From the NCBI GenBank assembly GCA_012519125.1, contig JAAYQY010000163.1, positions 1-8,786 of the forward strand: a DNA stretch of 8,786 bases. The letters are read 5' to 3'. A program made the translations under genes and the position numbers. The stretch's first letter is position 1; each line of letters starts with the position of its first letter. Origin of the DNA: Spirochaetales bacterium (GTDB lineage: Bacteria; Spirochaetota; Spirochaetia; Sphaerochaetales; Sphaerochaetaceae). This document shows positions 1-5,665 of this stretch, in pieces. Below the pieces are notes generated by a model. That model made no database searches. It saw nothing but the letters and a program-made list of their open reading frames with translations, and was not told where the DNA came from.

Positions 1-155
1 CAAGCGACTACCCCTTGGTAACCGCCAGGCAGACGCTGCTTACCCCCCATGTGGCCTTCCTCACCAAGGAAGCGATGGTCAGGCGCTCTGTCACGGAGTT
101 CGACAATGTGCTCTCCTATCTGAACGGGGAAGTGAAGAACCGCTGTACATTCTAA
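1..155 (+). CDS. D-2-hydroxyacid dehydrogenase, C-terminal end (5' truncated by window)
   Basis: The reading frame is open from the window edge (first full codon at position 3) to TAA at 153-155, giving the last 50 residues. The segment LLTPHVAFLTKEAM carries the TPH motif that supplies the catalytic His of NAD-dependent D-isomer-specific 2-hydroxyacid dehydrogenases, followed by the usual closing helix (SVTEFDNVLSYLNGE). Family members reduce 2-keto acids to D-2-hydroxy acids in the cytoplasm; the substrate cannot be told from this tail. The AEC transporter starts only 9 bases after the stop, so the two genes are very probably cotranscribed. The fragment differs in sequence from the complete dehydrogenase at 2792-3748 and is a separate paralogue. 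The NAD-binding domain and remaining catalytic residues lie outside the window. Confidence 0.8.
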   Translation, partial: SDYPLVTARQTLLTPHVAFLTKEAMVRRSVTEFDNVLSYLNGEVKNRCTF

Positions 156-158
156 GGA
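154..158 (+). promoter_or_regulatory. Ribosome binding site of AEC transporter gene
   Basis: AAGGA begins inside the stop codon of the preceding dehydrogenase and lies 6 bases before the ATG at 165. It supports that ATG as the start and suggests translation follows directly from the upstream gene. Confidence 0.6.
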
Positions 159-164
159 AGGATT

Positions 165-1088
165 ATGCTGTCCATCGTACTGGAAAAGATCGGGATCATG
201 TTTCTCATCCTCGCCTTGGGGGTAATCTGCCTGAAGAAGGGAATCTTCGATGAGGCGCTGACCAAGCGCCTCTCGACCTTCCTTTTGCAGGTCGTCAACC
301 CTGCGGTGATTTTCGTCTCCTACCAGATCACCTACTCGCATGAGTTGTTGGTGAATCTGGGGTACTCGTTTGCCCTCTCCTTTGCAGCCTTCCTCCTCCA
401 GATTCTGGTGGCGGCACTGGTGATTCGCAAGAAGTCGGTGAACGCAGCGGTCGAGAAGCTGAGCATCATCTACTCAAACTGCGGTTTCTTCGGTATCCCG
501 CTGGCCAATGGGCTTTTCGGTCGTGAGGGGGTCTTCTACCTCACCGGCTATCTTACGGTTTTCTATCTCTTCTTCTGGACCCACGGGGTGATTCTGATGA
601 TCGGAAGAAGCGGGGTGAAGGAGACGGCAAAGAACCTCTTCAGTCCTGCAATCGTGGGAGTGGTACTGGGCTTTCTTACCTTCATCCTCAGGATTCCCGT
701 ACCTACGGTCATCGTCCAGGCCCTGGACAGCGTAGGGGGCATGAACACCCCGCTCGCCATGCTGGTTGCCGGGGCAACCCTTGCCCAGTCCAACCTGCTC
801 TCCTGCTTCACCAACCCCCGCATCTATCTGGTCAGCTTCCACAAGCTCATCCTGGTACCTCTGGCAGTTGCCCTTGCCTTCATGTTTCTTCCTCTCAACC
901 CGGTCATGTTGCTGACGATCATCATCGCAAGCGCATGCCCAGTGGGAGCATCGTGTACGATGTTTGCCCTGCGCTACGGCAAGGACAGCATCTACGCCTC
1001 CCAGCTCTTCATCGTCAGTACCCTCTTGGCGATCATTTCGATCCCCTTGGTGGTAACCTTCTCCAACCTCATAGGAATTGTCGTATGA
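165..1088 (+). CDS. AEC (auxin efflux carrier) family transporter
   Basis: This is a 307-residue integral inner-membrane protein, the usual length for bacterial AEC carriers, with hydrophobic segments along nearly its whole length (about ten helices in two halves). Family hallmarks are visible: NPAVIF (45-50), the SNCGFFGIPLANGLFG stretch (104-119) with its conserved N-G-IPL core, NTPLAMLVAGATLA (194-207) and ACPVGAS (257-263) near broken helices. Bacterial members studied include malate and malonate carriers, so a small organic acid is a reasonable substrate guess; the D-2-hydroxyacid dehydrogenase immediately upstream fits a hydroxy-acid or keto-acid cargo, but this is inference. The gene starts 9 bases after the dehydrogenase stop, and its own stop overlaps the start of the GH43 gene (ATGA at 1085-1088), so the three are probably one operon. 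Confidence 0.88.
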   Translation: MLSIVLEKIGIMFLILALGVICLKKGIFDEALTKRLSTFLLQVVNPAVIFVSYQITYSHELLVNLGYSFALSFAAFLLQILVAALVIRKKSVNAAVEKLSIIYSNCGFFGIPLANGLFGREGVFYLTGYLTVFYLFFWTHGVILMIGRSGVKETAKNLFSPAIVGVVLGFLTFILRIPVPTVIVQALDSVGGMNTPLAMLVAGATLAQSNLLSCFTNPRIYLVSFHKLILVPLAVALAFMFLPLNPVMLLTIIIASACPVGASCTMFALRYGKDSIYASQLFIVSTLLAIISIPLVVTFSNLIGIVV

Positions 1089-2677
1089 AATCAGTGACCA
1101 ACCCGATTCTTTCCGGCTTCAATCCCGATCCGTGCATCCTTCGCCATGGTGATGACTACTACATCGCCACTTCCACCTTCGAGTGGTTTCCCGGTATCTG
1201 CCTCTACCACAGCCGCAACCTGATAGACTGGAATCTCATCGGCCATGCCTTGGATAGGCCCAGCCAGCTGGACCTCAGGGGCATCCAGAGCTCAGAAGGG
1301 GTCTGGGCACCCGACCTCACCTTCTGTGAAGAGGAGGGGTTGTTCTACCTTACCTATACGGTCATGCGCAACTGGGGTTATGACGGGCCGCGTGACATGC
1401 ACAACTATCTGGTGACCAGCCCGGCCATCGAAGGGCCGTGGTCGGACCCTATCTTCCTTGACAGCGGGGGGATCGACCCGTCGTTCTGCTTTGATGGGGA
1501 CGGCAAGACCTACTACCTGCGCAATCGCTGGGATTACCGCTCTGGCAAGGATCTCTTTGCCGGCATTGTGATGCAGGAGTTCGAGCGGACTACAAAGAGC
1601 TTGGTAGGTGAGAGCCGCCTGATCTATGCAGGCAGCGGCCTTGGCAAGGTGGAGGGGCCGCACCTCTACCATCTCAATGGCTGGTACTACCTGATGACAG
1701 CCGAAGGGGGAACCTTCTACGACCATGCCGTCTCCATGGCCCGCTCGTCCTCTCCTTGGGGCCCCTATGAGACCGATCCCGACAACCCGATGCTCTCCAG
1801 CCGCTTCTTTCCGACCAATCCCTTGCAGAAGGCAGGCCATGCGTCCCTCGTGCAGACCCAGGAAGGCTCGTGGTACATTGCACACCTCTGTGCCCGTCCG
1901 CTTCCTTCCCGTGGGCGGTGCATCCTCGGCCGTGAGGCTGCGCTGCAGAAGGTCTTCTGGACCGAAGATGGCTGGCTGAAGCTTGAGGGGGGAGGCAGGG
2001 AGCCCAAGCTGGTGGTATCTGTTCCCGATCTGGGAGCATCAGAAAGCAAAAAGAACACTCTGGTACGTGATGACTTTGACCAGAAGACGCTTGCTCCGCT
2101 CTACCAAAGCCTTCGTTTCCAGCTTGATGAGAAGCGGTGCACGCTCTCCGAGCGACCGGGCTTTCTGCGCCTTCGGGGCAAGGAGTCGGTCACTTCCCGC
2201 TTCGAGCAGAGCCTGGTCGCCCGAAGGCAGACCAGCTTCTGCTATGATGCGGTCACTGCTTTGGAGTGCAATCCCAAGGACTACAACCAACTCGCCGGCC
2301 TGATAGCCTTCTACGACCACCGCCACTTCTTCTACCTTGCCAAGACGAACATCGACGATGCTGAGGTGCTGAACCTCTACTGCTGCAACAAGGGCAGCTG
2401 GATCGAGCCGATCAAACCTGTTTCCGTTCCAAAGGGAAGTCGAGTCTACCTGAAGGCGAACATGCGCTACGACCACCTGCAGTTCTCCTACTCCCTGGAT
2501 GAGCAGAACTGGCAGGAGCTTGGCCCCTCGTTCGACTCCTCCATTCTCAGCGACGAGTATCTGGAGCCGATGCACTTCACCGGTGCGTTCATCGGTCTTT
2601 GCGCACAGGATCTTGCCGGAAGGTCCTTCATCGCCGACTTCGACTTCTTCAGCTATGAGGTGCCCGACCATGTATGA
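1085..2677 (+). CDS. xynB: GH43 beta-xylosidase / alpha-L-arabinofuranosidase
   Basis: This 530-residue protein is a cytoplasmic glycoside hydrolase of family 43 (beta-xylosidase XynB type), expected to release xylose, and possibly arabinose, from the non-reducing ends of imported xylo-oligosaccharides. The N-terminal five-bladed propeller (about 5-305) has the three acidic residues of the family: Asp15 in NPDP (general base), Asp131 in GGIDPSF (pKa modulator) and Glu190 in KVEGPH (general acid). His251 (KAGHASLV) and Arg283 (ILGREAALQKV) match other conserved active-site positions. Residues about 325-527 form the C-terminal beta-sandwich typical of this subgroup. No signal peptide is present. 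The ATG at 1085 is chosen because MKSVTNPILSGFNPDP is the normal N-terminus, AGGA at 1073-1076 is a fair ribosome site, and the longer frame from 935 is only the transporter gene read in another frame. The ATGA overlap implies translational coupling to the transporter. Confidence 0.92.
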   Translation: MKSVTNPILSGFNPDPCILRHGDDYYIATSTFEWFPGICLYHSRNLIDWNLIGHALDRPSQLDLRGIQSSEGVWAPDLTFCEEEGLFYLTYTVMRNWGYDGPRDMHNYLVTSPAIEGPWSDPIFLDSGGIDPSFCFDGDGKTYYLRNRWDYRSGKDLFAGIVMQEFERTTKSLVGESRLIYAGSGLGKVEGPHLYHLNGWYYLMTAEGGTFYDHAVSMARSSSPWGPYETDPDNPMLSSRFFPTNPLQKAGHASLVQTQEGSWYIAHLCARPLPSRGRCILGREAALQKVFWTEDGWLKLEGGGREPKLVVSVPDLGASESKKNTLVRDDFDQKTLAPLYQSLRFQLDEKRCTLSERPGFLRLRGKESVTSRFEQSLVARRQTSFCYDAVTALECNPKDYNQLAGLIAFYDHRHFFYLAKTNIDDAEVLNLYCCNKGSWIEPIKPVSVPKGSRVYLKANMRYDHLQFSYSLDEQNWQELGPSFDSSILSDEYLEPMHFTGAFIGLCAQDLAGRSFIADFDFFSYEVPDHV

Positions 2678-2729
2678 CAGCACGCTTGTTTCCTGAATGA
2701 CCTACGTGCCCATAGTTCTTGTTTGGTGG

Positions 2730-2758
2730 AAGACAGGAGTTCTCATCCTTGCTACACT
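2730..2758 (+). promoter_or_regulatory. Candidate sigma-70 promoter with extended -10 for the dehydrogenase gene
   Basis: AAGACA (2730-2735, four of six matches to TTGACA), a 17-base spacer and TACACT (2753-2758, four of six matches to TATAAT) are preceded by TG at 2750-2751, making an extended -10. It sits about 35 bases before the ATG at 2792, within the 114-base gap after the GH43 gene. No terminator hairpin is visible in this gap, so readthrough from upstream is also possible. Confidence 0.4.
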
Positions 2759-2791
2759 GGCAGTACCACGACTACTTGATGAGGAGTACCT

Positions 2792-3748
2792 ATGCAGCAC
2801 ACCATCGTGATTCTTGACGGCTATACCCTGAACCCAGGAGACCTGGGATGGGAAGGCTTTGAGGCCTTCGGCGATGTGACGATCTACGACCGAACCGAGC
2901 AGCAGCAGATTCTCTCTCGCTTAGGATCTGCTGATATCGTCATCACCAACAAGACCCCTCTTGATGCACAGACCATTGCCATGGCTCCCAACCTGAAATA
3001 TATCGGGGTATTGGCAACCGGCTACAATGTGGTGGATATCGAGGCCGCCCGGAGGCGGGGTGTGGTGGTGACCAACATCCCCACCTATGGTACCGATGCG
3101 GTGGCCCAGTTCGCCTTTGCCATGTTGTTGGAGATCGCCCACCATGTACAGCACCACAGTGATGCAGTGAAAGAGGGGAGGTGGACGAATCATCAGGATT
3201 TCTGTTTCTGGGACTATCCCTTGATCGAGCTGGCAGGCAAGACGATGGGCATCATCGGCTATGGCAGGATAGGGCAGGCTACCGCTCGCATCGCCAGGGC
3301 TTTCGGCATGCAGGTCATCGCCTATGATGTGAGTCAGCAGAGCGGGAATTCGGATGTCTATGTTGATCTGGATACCTTGCTCGGCTCCAGCGATGTCATC
3401 TCCCTGCACTGCCCGCTCTTTGAGAGCACGAGGGGCATCATCAACAAGGATTCCATCGCACGCATGAAGGATGGGGTCATCTTGCTCAACAACAGCCGTG
3501 GTCCCCTGGTTGTAGAACAGGACCTTGCGGATGCGCTGAACAGCGGCAAGGTGTATGCTGCAGGCTTGGATGTGGTTTCCGAGGAACCGATCAAGGCGGA
3601 CAATCCCCTGCTCTCTGCCAAGAACTGCCTGATCACGCCGCACATCAGCTGGGCTCCGAAGGAGAGCAGGCAGCGGCTGATGGATATTGCGGTGGAAAAC
3701 CTGAAAGCGTTCCTGGAGGGTAAGCCACAGCATGTGGTGAGCCGATAG
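2792..3748 (+). CDS. D-2-hydroxyacid dehydrogenase, glycerate dehydrogenase/hydroxypyruvate reductase-like
   Basis: This complete 318-residue cytoplasmic enzyme belongs to the NAD(P)-dependent D-isomer 2-hydroxyacid dehydrogenases. The nucleotide-binding motif is GYGRIG (156-161), with Asp179 (AYDVS) placed to favour NAD over NADP. The catalytic triad is present: Arg236 in NNSRGP, Glu265 in VVSEEP and His284 in TPHISW. The opening VILDGYTLNPGDLGW and the TYGTDAVAQFAF stretch (98-109) resemble glycerate dehydrogenase (HprA) type members, which interconvert D-glycerate and hydroxypyruvate; 2-ketoacid reductases of the same family cannot be excluded. GAGGAG at 2781-2786, 5 bases before the ATG, supports the start. 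The gene has its own promoter candidate and a terminator-like hairpin behind it, so it may form its own unit. It lies just upstream of an operon whose end product is predicted to be glycerate. Confidence 0.88.
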   Translation: MQHTIVILDGYTLNPGDLGWEGFEAFGDVTIYDRTEQQQILSRLGSADIVITNKTPLDAQTIAMAPNLKYIGVLATGYNVVDIEAARRRGVVVTNIPTYGTDAVAQFAFAMLLEIAHHVQHHSDAVKEGRWTNHQDFCFWDYPLIELAGKTMGIIGYGRIGQATARIARAFGMQVIAYDVSQQSGNSDVYVDLDTLLGSSDVISLHCPLFESTRGIINKDSIARMKDGVILLNNSRGPLVVEQDLADALNSGKVYAAGLDVVSEEPIKADNPLLSAKNCLITPHISWAPKESRQRLMDIAVENLKAFLEGKPQHVVSR

Positions 3749-3769
3749 AAACCTTTGTTTTTGAAACGT

Positions 3770-3799
3770 GAGGCTTGCTTTCGGGCAAGCCTCTTATCT
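3770..3799 (+). terminator. Terminator-like hairpin after the dehydrogenase gene
   Basis: GAGGCTTGC (3770-3778) and GCAAGCCTC (3785-3793) form a perfect 9-bp stem with a 6-base loop (TTTCGG). It starts 22 bases after the stop codon. The tail TTATCTG has only a weak run of T, so termination may be partial, but position and stem strength fit an intrinsic terminator separating this gene from the tct operon. Confidence 0.65.
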
Positions 3800-3806
3800 G
3801 TCGTTA

Positions 3807-3844
3807 ACTCATACTGAACTACTTGGTTTGTAGTGATAATGAGT
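3807..3844 (+). repeat. Imperfect dyad (inverted repeat) in the tct upstream region
   Basis: ACTCAT (3807-3812) pairs with ATGAGT (3839-3844), and nested inside ACTAC (3818-3822) pairs with GTAGT (3830-3834) around a 7-base centre TTGGTTT. Eleven pairs match, broken by an asymmetric 5/4-base interior. It lies at the start of the AT-rich control region, about 90 bases upstream of the best -35 box. It could be an operator or activator site, or the edge of the upstream transcript's 3' end. No regulator gene is in the window to match it to. Confidence 0.3.
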
Positions 3845-3930
3845 CGTTTGGTAGATTATTTTCTATAAAACAGTTTAATTTTCCAAATAGCACTACTTAA
3901 AAATATAATGATAGTAGAAATTTCTATAAT
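3845..3930. other. AT-rich non-coding stretch before the tct operon
   Basis: This stretch is sharply richer in A and T than the surrounding genes and has no plausible gene. It contains two exact TATAAT hexamers (3904-3909 and 3925-3930) and a TATAAA (3864-3869), but none has a convincing -35 box at the right distance; the best is TTCCAA at 3881-3886, 17 bases before the first TATAAT. They may be secondary promoters or simply a result of base composition. Such AT-rich DNA upstream of a promoter can act as an UP element or a regulator landing zone. Confidence 0.35.
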
Positions 3931-3935
3931 AATTG

Positions 3936-3964
3936 TTGACAGGTATCAAAAGTCATTTTACTCT
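3936..3964 (+). promoter_or_regulatory. Candidate main promoter of the tct-gud operon
   Basis: A perfect TTGACA -35 box (3936-3941) is followed after 17 bases by TACTCT (3959-3964), a weak -10 with three of six matches. A good -35 with a poor -10 suits a regulated promoter. The -35 overlaps a short inverted repeat TTGA-N6-TCAA (3936-3949). Transcription would begin near 3971, leaving a leader of about 50 bases before tctC. Confidence 0.45.
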
Positions 3965-3973
3965 GGAGGTACA

Positions 3974-4024
3974 TTGGGAGTCTTACAAAGACACCCTGAG
4001 AATTACTTCTGGAGGAAGAGATGA
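3974..4024 (+). CDS. Possible 16-codon leader ORF overlapping the tctC start
   Basis: A TTG codon at 3974, 4 bases after GGAGG (3965-3969), opens a frame encoding MGVLQRHPENYFWRKR (TTG read as Met) that ends at TGA 4022-4024. That stop overlaps the tctC ATG as ATGA. The ribosome site TCTGGAGG at 3962-3969 is repeated exactly at 4008-4015 in front of tctC. The arrangement would allow translational coupling or leader control, but the TTG start, tight spacing and predicted transcription start very close by make real translation uncertain. The alternative is an unused, duplicated ribosome site. Confidence 0.25.
   Translation: MGVLQRHPENYFWRKR
4011..4015 (+). promoter_or_regulatory. Ribosome binding site of tctC
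   Basis: GGAGG lies 5 bases before the ATG at 4021, within GGAGGAAGAG. It is a strong match and fixes the start of the binding protein at the residue giving a normal MKR-type signal peptide. Confidence 0.7.
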
Positions 4025-5001
4025 AAAGATTACTCTCAGTTCTTATGATTCTTGTGCTTGCCATGTCGTTGGTGATGGCTGCAGGACAGGGAGAAGCTTC
4101 TGCTGCAAGTGCAGCTGACAAGTGGCCCCAGCAGCCGATCAACCTCGTGGTTGCGTTTGCTGCCGGCGGAAACTCCGACTACAACGCCCGTGCCATCGGC
4201 AAGTACCTGACCAAGGAACTCGGTCAGCCTGTTGTTGTCACCAACGTTGCCGGTAGCGGTGGCTCCATTGCTGCTGCTCAGGTCAAGGAAGCAAAGAACG
4301 ATGGATACACTGTTCTGGTTTCCCAGCTCTCCATGAACATCGCCCAGGCTGCAAAGATGGTTGACTTCGGTTTCCAGGACTTTGAGCTCGCTTGCGTATT
4401 CTCCGCATCTGCTGACGAAGTGCTCGTGGCAAACGCCGACGCTCCTTTCAACAACGTCCAGGAGCTGATCGCTGAGTCCCAGAAGAACCCCGGCAAGTAC
4501 AAGCTGACTGCCAACACCGGCGCTTCCACCCAGTGGATCGCAATCGGTCTGCAGCAAGCTGGCGCCAAGCTGAACGTCGTTTCCAGCGGTGGATCCGGTG
4601 AGCGCCTTCCGCTTTTGCTCGGCCGCCACGTTGACCTGATCCCGATGCCGTACAACATGGTCCAGGACTATGTCGACAAGGGCCAGTTCAAGTACATCGC
4701 CAATGTCAGCAACCAGAGATCTGCTGCGCTTCCCAACCTGCCGACCCTCCGCGAGAGTGGTGTGAACGCTGGCTACTCCTACTACAACACGATGTTCTTC
4801 CCCAAGGGCACCGATGCCAAGATCGTAGAGAAGTTCAGCACCGCTGTCGGCAAGATCATCAACAACAATGCTGACTACCAGAAGGAAATTGCAGCTCTCT
4901 ACCAGGCTCCCACCTACATGAACACCGCTGACTCGGTTGCTCACTGGACCAAGGAACTTGAAGAGATGATGGCCATCAGTGACCTGCTCCAGGGCAAATA
5001 A
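4021..5001 (+). CDS. tctC: TctC-type periplasmic binding protein (Bug family) of a tripartite tricarboxylate transporter
   Basis: This 326-residue secreted receptor captures a carboxylate in the periplasm and hands it to TctBA. Residues 1-20 form a signal peptide (MKR, a Leu/Val/Met core, then VMA before AGQGEA), with cleavage likely near 20-21; there is no lipobox Cys. The mature part begins near WPQQPINLVVAF and shows the Bug pattern: the ligand loop AAGGNSDYNAR (48-58), NVAGSGGSIAAAQVKEA (75-91), DGYTVLV (94-100), SSGGSGERLPLLLGRHVDL (188-206) and LPNLPTLRESGV (237-248). Length is normal for the family. Bug proteins bind citrate, other di- and tricarboxylates, and aromatic acids; the glucarate dehydratase in the same operon points to an aldarate here, by inference. 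Asn codons are nearly all AAC and Gly, Ala and Val codons are strongly selected, suggesting high expression. It is the first full gene of the operon. Confidence 0.93.
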   Translation: MKRLLSVLMILVLAMSLVMAAGQGEASAASAADKWPQQPINLVVAFAAGGNSDYNARAIGKYLTKELGQPVVVTNVAGSGGSIAAAQVKEAKNDGYTVLVSQLSMNIAQAAKMVDFGFQDFELACVFSASADEVLVANADAPFNNVQELIAESQKNPGKYKLTANTGASTQWIAIGLQQAGAKLNVVSSGGSGERLPLLLGRHVDLIPMPYNMVQDYVDKGQFKYIANVSNQRSAALPNLPTLRESGVNAGYSYYNTMFFPKGTDAKIVEKFSTAVGKIINNNADYQKEIAALYQAPTYMNTADSVAHWTKELEEMMAISDLLQGK

Positions 5002-5029
5002 CTGATTCGCTCGCATCGTATCGATTGGT

Positions 5030-5056
5030 TGGTCCGGGAACAGAGTTTCCGGACCA
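5030..5056 (+). promoter_or_regulatory. Intercistronic hairpin between tctC and tctB, no U-tract
   Basis: TGGTCCGGGAA (5030-5040) pairs with TTTCCGGACCA (5046-5056) across the loop CAGAG, giving 11 pairs with one G-U wobble. No T run follows, so it does not look like a simple intrinsic terminator. Hairpins in this position are known in binding-protein transporter operons to protect the upstream message and raise the receptor level above the membrane subunits; that role is inferred here. It is the only large gap (91 bases) inside the operon. Confidence 0.6.
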
Positions 5057-5092
5057 CCTATCTGCATAGCTCGTACACAAGGAGCAGATCCT

Positions 5093-5653
5093 ATGAATAA
5101 AGCAAACAAGAAAGAGCTGGGAGTGGGAATTTTCTTTGCCCTTCTATCTATCTTTTACATTGTGCAGTCACGCAATGTATCGACCTTCACCCCCTTCGGG
5201 AACCGTGGCCTTGACTCCCAGTCCATCCCGGCTATGATCGGTTGGCTCTCCATTGCCTTGAGTGCCATCCTCATTGTGACCACCATCCTCAAGGATCGGA
5301 AGGAAAAGAAAGGGACTGGCGGACAGAACGAGCAGATCTGTGATCCCGACCAGGTCGCCTGCATCGATCCTCCCAAGGGTGCGAAGTTGCAGGGCATCTT
5401 GCAGGTGGTTCCCCTCAAGCTGATGCTCTCCTTGCTCTTCCTGTTCTTCTACTTCCTGTTCTACCAGCGGATCGGGTTCATCCTCTCCAGTATCTTCTAT
5501 CTGCTGTCACAGTCGTTTTTGCTCACCGAGAAGGGCAAGCGCAAGAAATGGGCGCTTTTCATCATACTCTTCTCCATTGGTGTATCGGTGTTGATTTACT
5601 TCATCTTCACCCGTTACTTCACGCTGTTCTTGCCCAGAGGCATTTTGGGATAA
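5093..5653 (+). CDS. tctB: TctB-type small membrane subunit of the tripartite tricarboxylate transporter
   Basis: This 186-residue inner-membrane protein has hydrophobic segments at about 9-25, 44-66, 107-124, 127-144 and 152-172, the last followed by the FLPRGILG ending common in TctB proteins. TctB pairs with TctA to form the sodium- or proton-driven permease. Sequence conservation in this family is low, so the call rests on size, topology and its place between tctC and tctA. A long hydrophilic loop (about 67-106) contains many Lys residues and two Cys (83 and 90), somewhat unusual for the family. AAGGAG at 5079-5084, 8 bases before the ATG, supports the start. The stop is 12 bases before tctA. 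Confidence 0.88.
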   Translation: MNKANKKELGVGIFFALLSIFYIVQSRNVSTFTPFGNRGLDSQSIPAMIGWLSIALSAILIVTTILKDRKEKKGTGGQNEQICDPDQVACIDPPKGAKLQGILQVVPLKLMLSLLFLFFYFLFYQRIGFILSSIFYLLSQSFLLTEKGKRKKWALFIILFSIGVSVLIYFIFTRYFTLFLPRGILG

Positions 5654-5665
5654 GGGGGACGAACC

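Noticed and set aside
935..1084. 50-residue N-terminal extension of the GH43 frame starting at 935
   Set aside because: It overlaps the end of the AEC gene in another frame, has no GH43-like sequence, and the ATG at 1085 gives the normal family N-terminus with a ribosome site.
1292..1885. Minus-strand open frame opposite the GH43 propeller domain
   Set aside because: No family features are seen, and the plus-strand frame has complete catalytic residues throughout.
2735..2749. AGGA...TCCT inverted repeat before the second dehydrogenase gene
   Set aside because: The 4-bp stem has no T run after it, so it is too weak to call as a terminator or operator.
2771..2778. ACTACTTG shared by the dehydrogenase leader (2771) and the tct upstream dyad (3818)
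   Set aside because: An 8-base match over this length can occur by chance, and the flanking bases differ; it is not enough for a shared operator.
3933..4118. 61-codon plus-strand frame beginning with TTG in the tct upstream region
   Set aside because: Its start lies within the -35 region, there is no ribosome site, and most of it is tctC read out of frame.
4036..5109. Long minus-strand open frame (357 codons) opposite tctC
   Set aside because: It mirrors the biased codon use of tctC, resembles no protein family I recognise, and lies opposite a clear Bug-family gene.
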